In this document: positions 7,145-12,749 of the stretch, one piece after another | Layout: every line of letters begins with the position of its first letter | Position numbering within the stretch: position 1 is the stretch's first letter | Notes under the pieces: generated by a model | Databases searched by the model: none | What the model was told of the DNA's origin: nothing | Seen by the model: only the letters and a program-made list of their open reading frames with translations | Assembly (NCBI GenBank): GCA_046295655.1 | Contig: JBKBMT010000071.1 | Span: forward strand, 1-12,749 | Length of the DNA stretch: 12,749 nt | Source: JBKBMT01 sp046295655 | GTDB taxonomy: Bacteria; Pseudomonadota; Alphaproteobacteria; Rhodobacterales; Rhodobacteraceae | Reading direction: 5' to 3' | Made by a program: the position numbers and the translations under genes

Positions 7145-7173
7145 CCTATAGCGCATGCTGCAGTGCAGCGCAA
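7145..7173 (-). promoter_or_regulatory. Predicted promoter for maoC-ribF-ycgN-ltaE with palindrome in spacer
   Basis: On the minus strand, TTGCGC (7168-7173) and TATAGG (7145-7150) are separated by exactly 17 bases, a fair sigma70 match. The spacer holds the hyphenated palindrome GCTGCA-G-TGCAGC (7157-7169), which overlaps the -35 box by two bases and could be an operator. The gap between the HAD and MaoC genes is long enough (114 bases) to need its own promoter. Confidence 0.45.
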
Positions 7174-7179
7174 TCGTCT

Positions 7180-7228
7180 GCGCAACTATTTTTCCCGCGG
7201 ACCGCAGGTTTCGGCAAGAAAGTTGCGC
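7180..7228. repeat. Inverted repeat downstream of the HAD gene
   Basis: GCGCAACT (7180-7187) and AGTTGCGC (7221-7228) are perfect 8-bp arms 33 bases apart. They begin 4 bases past the HAD stop codon and lie just upstream of the predicted maoC promoter. The pair could be two half-sites of an operator or the base of a long terminator-like stem. Nothing in the loop clearly pairs. Confidence 0.4.
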
Positions 7229-7231
7229 CGG

Positions 7232-8086
7232 CTATCGCAGTCGTCCGATGGCAAAGCGCGGACGGTGCGGAACGGCGGCCAGATACTCGGACAGAAGCGC
7301 AGGGTCCGGGTTCTCGACGTCCGGCCCGAAACGGTCGGCCGCCAACCCCCCGGTCACGAAGATCGCGTCGATACCCTCGACGGCAGCCCCCGCGATGTCC
7401 GTGGCGATTCCGTCGCCGACCGCAAGGATGCGGTTGCCCGCCTCGGGGCGCGCAATGGCAAGCCGGCGCGCCGCAAGATCGTAGATCGGCGGATGCGGCT
7501 TGCCGACCTGCAGGACGGTGCCGCCCAGACCCTCGTACAGTTCGGCCAGCGCACCGGCACACCAGATCCGCCGGTCGCCGTAGTCCACCACGATATCGGG
7601 GTTGGCGCAGAGCATGGTCAGCCGGTTCTGCTTGGCCATCATCAGCCGGCCGCGGTAATCCTCGGGGCTTTCCTCGAACTCGTCGAACAGGCCGGTGCAG
7701 ACAATGCCGTCCGCGGCCGCCATATCGACCCGTTCCACCATGCCGGACCGGAACAGGCTGTCGTCCTTCTCGGGGCCCAGATGCCAGACCAGCCGGCCGA
7801 CCGCGCCGGCGTTCATGGCCTCTTCCGCAGCGTCGCCCGAACTTGCCACCACGTCCCAGGCGTCGCGGGGCAGACCCATCCGGTCAAGCTGGCGGATCAC
7901 CGAGTCGGACGGTCTCGGCGCATTCGTCAGCAGGACCACCGCGCCGCCGCCCTTGCGGAAGCCCAGCAAGGCATCGACCGCGGCCGGATAAGGTGCCTGT
8001 CCGTTATGCAGACACCCCCACAGGTCGCAGTAGAGCGTGTCGTAGCTGCCGGCGATGTCGGCAAGCGATCCGATGATCTCTGTCAC
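7232..8086 (-). CDS. TIGR01459-type HAD-superfamily hydrolase (NagD-like fold)
   Basis: A 284-residue haloacid-dehalogenase superfamily protein of the NagD-like subclass IIA, most similar in pattern to the alphaproteobacterial TIGR01459 group. Motif I is YCDLWGCLHNG with nucleophile D21. The position two residues on is W, not the D of ordinary HAD phosphatases; I recall DxWG as normal in this group. Motif II is LLTNAPRPS (T54), K196 lies in VGKPHPPIYDLA, and motif IV is VGDGIATDIAGA (D225, D230). I start it at the GTG at 8086, since AAGGAG lies 6 bases upstream and proteins of this group begin MTxIIxSLxxIA; an ATG nine codons earlier lacks such a site. It follows ppaC by 117 bases containing the poly-G/poly-C tract, and precedes maoC. 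Substrate unknown. Confidence 0.9.
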   Translation of the reverse strand: MTEIIGSLADIAGSYDTLYCDLWGCLHNGQAPYPAAVDALLGFRKGGGAVVLLTNAPRPSDSVIRQLDRMGLPRDAWDVVASSGDAAEEAMNAGAVGRLVWHLGPEKDDSLFRSGMVERVDMAAADGIVCTGLFDEFEESPEDYRGRLMMAKQNRLTMLCANPDIVVDYGDRRIWCAGALAELYEGLGGTVLQVGKPHPPIYDLAARRLAIARPEAGNRILAVGDGIATDIAGAAVEGIDAIFVTGGLAADRFGPDVENPDPALLSEYLAAVPHRPRFAIGRLR

Positions 8087-8092
8087 GGCGGT

Positions 8093-8098
8093 CTCCTT
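8093..8098 (-). promoter_or_regulatory. Strong ribosome binding site that decides a GTG start
   Basis: The minus strand reads AAGGAG, 6 bases before the GTG at 8086. This supports the GTG as the start of the HAD-type protein over the in-frame ATG at 8113, which lies upstream of the site. Confidence 0.75.
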
Positions 8099-8128
8099 GC
8101 GCGGAACGCGCATCCCGCAGGGGTGCGG

Positions 8129-8185
<57 letters not shown>

Positions 8186-8192
8186 GGGCCTC

Positions 8193-8217
8193 CCCTGAAC
8201 TTCTCAGATCTTCAGGG
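8193..8217. repeat. Inverted repeat spanning the ppaC stop codon
   Basis: CCCTGAA (8193-8199) and TTCAGGG (8211-8217) are perfect 7-bp arms with an 11-base loop that contains the ppaC stop codon. In the ppaC mRNA this is a 3'-terminal hairpin just before the G/C tract. No T-run follows, so it may protect the mRNA end or assist termination. Confidence 0.45.
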
Positions 8218-9124
8218 CCGGGATGATCTGCTTCTTGCGGCTCATGATGCCCGGCAGCACGACCGTGTCGCCCGCGACCTTGCAGGAAAAGGACGCCTCC
8301 GCCACCTCTCGGACGAAATCGTTCGGAACCAAGAGCGTCGCTTCCTCGCGCAGGATGTCGATGATGAACAGCAGAACCTGATCGGCCCCGTCTTCTGCGG
8401 CGACGCCGGGCATGGCCGCCATCAGCGCGTCCTTCCGGGCCAGAAGCACCTTCGGCGAAGTCGTCTCCAGCACGCTGATGCGCAGCTGCCGGCCGCCGAC
8501 CTCGTATTCCTTGCTGTCCATGCGCAGAAGTTCGGCCTCGGTGAAGGCCGAGACGTCGGACTTGGCGGCAAACAGCTCGTCCGCGTAATCGGGGATCGAG
8601 ATGCCGAGCCCGCGGGCCAGATCCTCCGCCACGGCACGGTCGTGCGGGGTCGTGGTCGGACTGCGGAATTCCAGCGTGTCCGACAGGATCGCCGACAGCA
8701 TGGCACAGCGGATCGGTTCGGGCATCCGGGCTGCATCAGAGCCCATCAGGTCGTGCATGATGGTGGCGGTGCAGGCCAGCGGCCGGATCGTGATGTCGAT
8801 CGGACCGCGCGTCTTGAGGCCCCCGGCCAGCAGGTGGTGGTCGACGATCTGCAGGATGTTCGCCTCACTGATCGAGGCCGGCAGTTCGGCCGGGTTGTTG
8901 GTGTCGACGATCACCACGTCCTCGCCGGGCGCCACATCGGCGATGACTGCCGGTTTCGGGAGGTTCCAGCGTTGCAGCACGAAGGCCGCCTCGGTGTTCG
9001 GTTCGCCCAGCAGCACCGGTTCGGCCGGCGTGCCCTTCACCTCGGTGAGATACCAGGCCCAGATTATGGGCGAGCAGGTGGAATCGGTATCGGGCGCCTT
9101 GTGGCCGAAAACCTTGATCGTCAT
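8204..9124 (-). CDS. ppaC: Manganese-dependent inorganic pyrophosphatase (family II, DHH)
   Basis: A 306-residue family II pyrophosphatase that hydrolyses cytosolic pyrophosphate to two phosphates and so pulls biosynthetic reactions forward. The N-terminal DHH domain shows the metal-site motif GHKAPDTDS (7-15, with H8, D12, D14), D74 in VIVDTNN, VDHH (94-97) and D149 in ILSDTLEF. The C-terminal DHHA2 domain ends with SRKKQIIP (295-302), the substrate-binding signature. Length matches the roughly 310 residues usual for the family and no CBS insertion is present, so nucleotide regulation as in CBS-PPases is not expected. The ATG at 9124 has GAGG 8 bases upstream, and a near-consensus sigma70 promoter sits 33 bases further out. 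It is divergent from the dual-specificity phosphatase gene. Transcription may or may not continue through the G/C tract into the HAD gene. Confidence 0.97.
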   Translation of the reverse strand: MTIKVFGHKAPDTDSTCSPIIWAWYLTEVKGTPAEPVLLGEPNTEAAFVLQRWNLPKPAVIADVAPGEDVVIVDTNNPAELPASISEANILQIVDHHLLAGGLKTRGPIDITIRPLACTATIMHDLMGSDAARMPEPIRCAMLSAILSDTLEFRSPTTTPHDRAVAEDLARGLGISIPDYADELFAAKSDVSAFTEAELLRMDSKEYEVGGRQLRISVLETTSPKVLLARKDALMAAMPGVAAEDGADQVLLFIIDILREEATLLVPNDFVREVAEASFSCKVAGDTVVLPGIMSRKKQIIPALKI

Positions 9125-9157
9125 GGGGTCGTCCCTCGGGGTTGCGAAGTCGCCCGC

Positions 9158-9186
9158 CTTATAGGAAGCCGGTTCCGGCTTGTCAC
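9158..9186 (-). promoter_or_regulatory. Predicted sigma70 promoter of ppaC with a 16-bp palindrome in the spacer
   Basis: On the minus strand, GTGACA (9181-9186, 5/6 match to TTGACA) and TATAAG (9158-9163, 5/6 match to TATAAT) are separated by exactly 17 bases. The spacer is almost filled by a perfect palindrome, AAGCCGG-TT-CCGGCTT on the plus strand (9166-9181), a plausible repressor or activator site. The predicted leader is about 27 bases. Confidence 0.65.
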
Positions 9187-9226
9187 GCCGCAGACGGCGG
9201 TCCAGTCTGGGTTTGTTGGCGAACGC

Positions 9227-9230
9227 GGAG
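9227..9230 (+). promoter_or_regulatory. Ribosome binding site that fixes the phosphatase start
   Basis: GGAG lies 7 bases before the ATG at 9238 and favours it over an in-frame start at 9142, which would lie inside the ppaC promoter region. Confidence 0.55.
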
Positions 9231-9237
9231 TGCGGCG

Positions 9238-9726
9238 ATGGATCGGGTGGCGGCGACGGCCGGCTGGATCGGTCTGGTGTCCTGTCCGGGGCGCGCCGGG
9301 CCGGGGGCGCTGGTGCGCGACCTGGCCGCGATCGCGAACGCGGGGGCGCGCCATCTGGTGACGTTGCTGCCCAGCGACGAGATGCACCGTCTCGGCGTGC
9401 CCGGACTCGGTGCGGCGGCCTCGGAGGCCGGGCTGCGGTGGTGGCATCTGCCGATCCGCGACTTCACCGCCCCCGATGACGACTTCGAGAACGCCTGGGC
9501 CGAGGCCGGTTTTGCCTTGCGTGCCGCTCTCGCGGGAGGCGAGGGCGTCGTTATCCATTGCCGCGCCGGGGTCGGGCGGACCGGCACTGTCGCCGCCCGT
9601 CTGCTGGTGGAACTTGGCGAGACGCCGGACGCGGCGATCGCCGCCGTCCGCCGGGCCCGCCCCGGCACGATCGAGACGGTCGCGCAGGAGGCTCATGTCC
9701 GCGCCGCCTCCCCGAAGCCGCGCTGA
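9238..9726 (+). CDS. Dual-specificity / tyrosine-type protein phosphatase (CDKN3-like, CX5R)
   Basis: A 162-residue single-domain cysteine phosphatase. The P-loop signature VVIHCRAGVGRTGT holds the nucleophile C108 and R114 (CX5R, followed by T), and D75 in LPIRDFTAPDDDF is in the usual place for the general acid. N-terminal features such as ARHLVTLLPSDEM (37-49) match the CDKN3/MTMR-like small bacterial phosphatase group. No signal peptide is seen, so it is cytosolic. Whether it acts on phosphoproteins, phosphoinositides or other phosphoesters cannot be told. The start at 9238 is set by GGAG 7 bases upstream and by the domain boundary; 32 further codons to 9142 are open but look non-coding. 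It diverges from ppaC, and its stop is 10 bases from the stop of the convergent TraB/GumN gene. No kinase partner is present in the window. Confidence 0.88.
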   Translation: MDRVAATAGWIGLVSCPGRAGPGALVRDLAAIANAGARHLVTLLPSDEMHRLGVPGLGAAASEAGLRWWHLPIRDFTAPDDDFENAWAEAGFALRAALAGGEGVVIHCRAGVGRTGTVAARLLVELGETPDAAIAAVRRARPGTIETVAQEAHVRAASPKPR

Positions 9727-9742
9727 GCGGGCGCGGTCAGCG
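9721..9742. terminator. Short hairpin linking two convergent stop codons
   Basis: CGCTGA (9721-9726) and TCAGCG (9737-9742) are perfect 6-bp arms with a 10-base loop. Each arm contains the TGA stop of one of the two convergent genes. It is the only symmetric structure in the junction and might act as a weak bidirectional terminator; no T-run is present. Confidence 0.35.
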
Positions 9743-10744
9743 GTCGAGCCGTTCGATCCGGAAGCCCTCGGCCTCGAGCAGGGCCAGCACCCCTTCCGCG
9801 CCGGGCAGGTGCAGCGCGCCGAAGGCGGCCACGACCGGACCTGCCTCTGCCGCCTCGAGGATGACCGGGATCCAGGCGCGGTTGCGGGCGTTCATCAGCA
9901 CCTCTTCCATCAGCCCGAACTGTTCCTCGATCACCGCCGGATCAAGGCCCGAGACCTTGCGCGCATCGGCTACCGCGAACTCCCACAACAGGCGCGATTC
10001 GCCGCGGAAATAGGCATCGGCAAGGGTAACGGCCATGTCCTCGGGGCGGGATTGCATCAGCAGGACGGCGCGCACCATGTCCAGTTCCTGCTCGAGCGTC
10101 AGCGTCCCGAAGATCCGGAACAGCGTGTCGAACGGCTCGAGCGCGGCGACCGGGATGCCGTTGCCATCGGCAATGTCCATGATCCGGTGATCGAGGCCCC
10201 GGTCGCCCCGCGCGACCGCTTCCATGGCGCAGGGCGGCATCGCCAGCACGATCGACAGATACCAGGGCCGGAAACGCGACGCGAGGAACGGCGGGATTCC
10301 GCGGGCGCGCACCGCGTCCGACAGCGCCTGCCAGTCCGAGCCTGGCAGGAGCTCCGGCAGGGTCGGACCTTCGGTCAGGAACATGAAATCGGGTCGGGCA
10401 ACGAGTTCTGCCTGCAGCTGCGCCTCTTCCTCTGGCCCGGCCTCGACCAGCAGCCGTGCCGGCGGTTCGAGAAGAGGCGCGACCCGGGCAATCATTGCGT
10501 CGTGTCGGGGATCGTCGAAATGATAGGTGCCGACAAGATGGACCACCTGCTCGCCCCGCTGCGCCCGCCAGAGGTTGCCGCGGGCGAAGGGCTGGGCTTC
10601 GGCCAGTGCCACGATCCGGCTGCGTTCGTCGGCGGGCAGGGCGGCGATCAGATCCTCGCCTTCGCAACCGGTCACGGCGACGGCCGGCGCGGCGAGGGAA
10701 AGGCAGGCGGCAACGGCCGCGAGAACCGCGCGAAAAGACTGCAT
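9737..10744 (-). CDS. TraB/GumN family protein, secreted
   Basis: A 335-residue member of the TraB/GumN group in the EreA/ChaN/Tiki-like superfamily, which includes putative metalloproteases; bacterial function is poorly defined. The N-terminus is a signal peptide (R5, hydrophobic 6-20, cleavage likely after AVA at 23). The two conserved family histidine motifs are present: HLVGTYHFDDP (GTYH at 72-75) near the start of the mature protein and FGALHLPG (H312) near the C-terminus. They fit the known pattern of paired GxxH motifs at the ends of the domain. C27 follows VTG and could be read as a lipobox, but a Cys-x-Gly-x-(D/N)-L stretch is common at this spot in soluble relatives, so signal peptidase I is more likely. 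GGAG lies 5 bases before the ATG. The gene is divergent from groES and convergent with the small phosphatase gene. It probably acts in the periplasm. Confidence 0.9.
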   Translation of the reverse strand: MQSFRAVLAAVAACLSLAAPAVAVTGCEGEDLIAALPADERSRIVALAEAQPFARGNLWRAQRGEQVVHLVGTYHFDDPRHDAMIARVAPLLEPPARLLVEAGPEEEAQLQAELVARPDFMFLTEGPTLPELLPGSDWQALSDAVRARGIPPFLASRFRPWYLSIVLAMPPCAMEAVARGDRGLDHRIMDIADGNGIPVAALEPFDTLFRIFGTLTLEQELDMVRAVLLMQSRPEDMAVTLADAYFRGESRLLWEFAVADARKVSGLDPAVIEEQFGLMEEVLMNARNRAWIPVILEAAEAGPVVAAFGALHLPGAEGVLALLEAEGFRIERLDR

Positions 10745-10821
10745 GGAGGCTCCGATACCAGGTGAGGCACCATCGCACGGACCTTCCCGCGGGCCAACCC
10801 GGAACCGGGCCTCGGGGCGTG

Positions 10822-10850
10822 TTGACAGCGGAACGGGCGTTCCCTATCTA
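10822..10850 (+). promoter_or_regulatory. groESL promoter, sigma70- and/or RpoH-like
   Basis: TTGACA (10822-10827) matches the -35 consensus perfectly, and TATCTA (10845-10850) follows after 17 bases. CCTATCT (10843-10849) also fits the -10 pattern described for alphaproteobacterial RpoH promoters, so heat-shock sigma may read it too. The spacer contains the perfect palindrome GGAACG-GG-CGTTCC (10830-10843). Transcription would begin at about 10857, at the edge of the CIRCE element. Confidence 0.75.
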
Positions 10851-10857
10851 CGCGCTG

Positions 10858-10884
10858 TTGGCACTCGAAGGATCTGAGTGCTAA
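10858..10884. promoter_or_regulatory. CIRCE element (HrcA operator) of groESL
   Basis: TTGGCACTC, nine bases, GAGTGCTAA matches the CIRCE consensus TTAGCACTC-N9-GAGTGCTAA with a single mismatch (third base). It is placed at the expected transcription start, as in other alphaproteobacterial groESL operons. It predicts HrcA repression relieved by heat; hrcA is not in this window. Confidence 0.96.
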
Positions 10885-10936
10885 CGATCCGGATGCGCCC
10901 GCACGGACGGGCAGGAACACTGAGGAGAACGTTCAG

Positions 10937-11224
10937 ATGGCATTCAAACCGCTGCATGACCGTGTGCTGGTCCGCCGCGTTCAGAGCGACGAGAAAACCA
11001 AGGGCGGTCTGATCATTCCCGACACCGCAAAGGAAAAACCCGCCGAAGGCGAGGTGATCTCGGTCGGCGAAGGCGCTCGCAAGGATTCGGGCGAACTGAT
11101 CGCGCCGTCGGTGAAGGCCGGCGACCGGGTTCTGTTCGGCAAGTGGTCGGGCACCGAGGTTACGCTCGACGGCGAAGAGCTGCTGATCATGAAGGAAAGC
11201 GACATCCTCGGCATCATCGCCTGA
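10937..11224 (+). CDS. groES: Co-chaperonin GroES
   Basis: A 95-residue Hsp10 subunit that forms the heptameric lid of the GroEL chamber in the cytosol. It opens with FKPLHDRVLVRRV and carries the mobile-loop region (QSDEKTKGGLIIPDTAKEKP, about 15-34). The conserved core PAEGEVISVGEGA and the C-terminal VLFGKWSGTEV with EELLIMKESDILGII complete it. Length is exactly that of the family. AGGAGA ends 8 bases before the ATG. It is the first gene of groESL, 45 bases before groEL, under the CIRCE element and the promoter upstream; the mRNA leader is about 80 bases. Confidence 0.98.
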   Translation: MAFKPLHDRVLVRRVQSDEKTKGGLIIPDTAKEKPAEGEVISVGEGARKDSGELIAPSVKAGDRVLFGKWSGTEVTLDGEELLIMKESDILGIIA

Positions 11225-11269
11225 CGGATCGCAATTCTTCCAACGTACCAGACTTAGGAGACAGCAATC

Positions 11270-12749
<1,480 letters not shown>

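Noticed and set aside
9737..10744. The TraB/GumN protein as a lipoprotein (VTGC at residues 24-27)
   Set aside because: An AVA signal peptidase I site precedes it, and a Cys near the mature N-terminus is usual in relatives without lipidation. The alternative stays possible but less likely.
9410..10765. A 451-codon plus-strand open frame over the phosphatase and TraB/GumN genes
   Set aside because: It uses a different frame from the CX5R phosphatase and is antisense to the TraB/GumN gene; both real genes have catalytic motifs while this has none.

Overview
The window looks like an ordinary chromosomal stretch from a high-GC alphaproteobacterium, most likely of the Rhodobacteraceae/Paracoccaceae. 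This rests on strong GC bias at third codon positions, alphaproteobacterial-type GroES/GroEL and ClpB, a groESL promoter with a CIRCE element, and a TIGR01459-type HAD protein next to a MaoC hydratase and ribF. These family and lineage calls come from recognising motifs, not from a search. I see no phage, transposon, plasmid, CRISPR or defence genes, and nothing that convincingly forms a new multi-gene system.

Layout. 2-1540 (+) is the 3' part of clpB, cut by the window start and closed by a 12-bp terminator-like hairpin (1553-1579). On the minus strand, 3949-1603 is a three-gene operon: a LacI-family regulator, an AhpD-like peroxidase-related protein and a short-chain dehydrogenase. Both junctions are ATGA stop/start overlaps, and an 18-bp palindrome with a central CpG, a likely self-operator, lies just upstream. 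A tRNA-Arg(CCT) follows at 4069-4144 (+). A minus-strand run from 8086 down to 4166 encodes a HAD-like protein, a MaoC-type hydratase, RibF (FMN/FAD synthesis), a YcgN cysteine-cluster protein and a threonine-aldolase-type PLP enzyme. The last two overlap as TGATG.

From 8087 to 8203 lies a very odd spacer: 31 G, six bases (CGCCGC-like core) and 19 C. Upstream of it is ppaC, the manganese-dependent inorganic pyrophosphatase (8204-9124, -), with a near-consensus promoter. Divergent from ppaC is a small CX5R dual-specificity-type phosphatase (9238-9726, +), which converges on a secreted TraB/GumN-family protein (9737-10744, -). The window ends with groES and a 3'-truncated groEL (+), driven by a promoter carrying a CIRCE element and readable as sigma70- and/or RpoH-dependent.

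Working together: clpB and groESL are the protein-folding genes at the two ends but belong to separate units. The central minus-strand run groups flavin cofactor synthesis with acyl-CoA, amino-acid and phosphate chemistry without an obvious single pathway. The LacI operon is the one locus that looks like a self-contained regulated function with an unknown substrate. The points most worth checking are the poly-G/poly-C tract (probable sequencing artefact or extreme hairpin), the palindromes inside the -35/-10 spacers of several predicted promoters, and the LacI operator.
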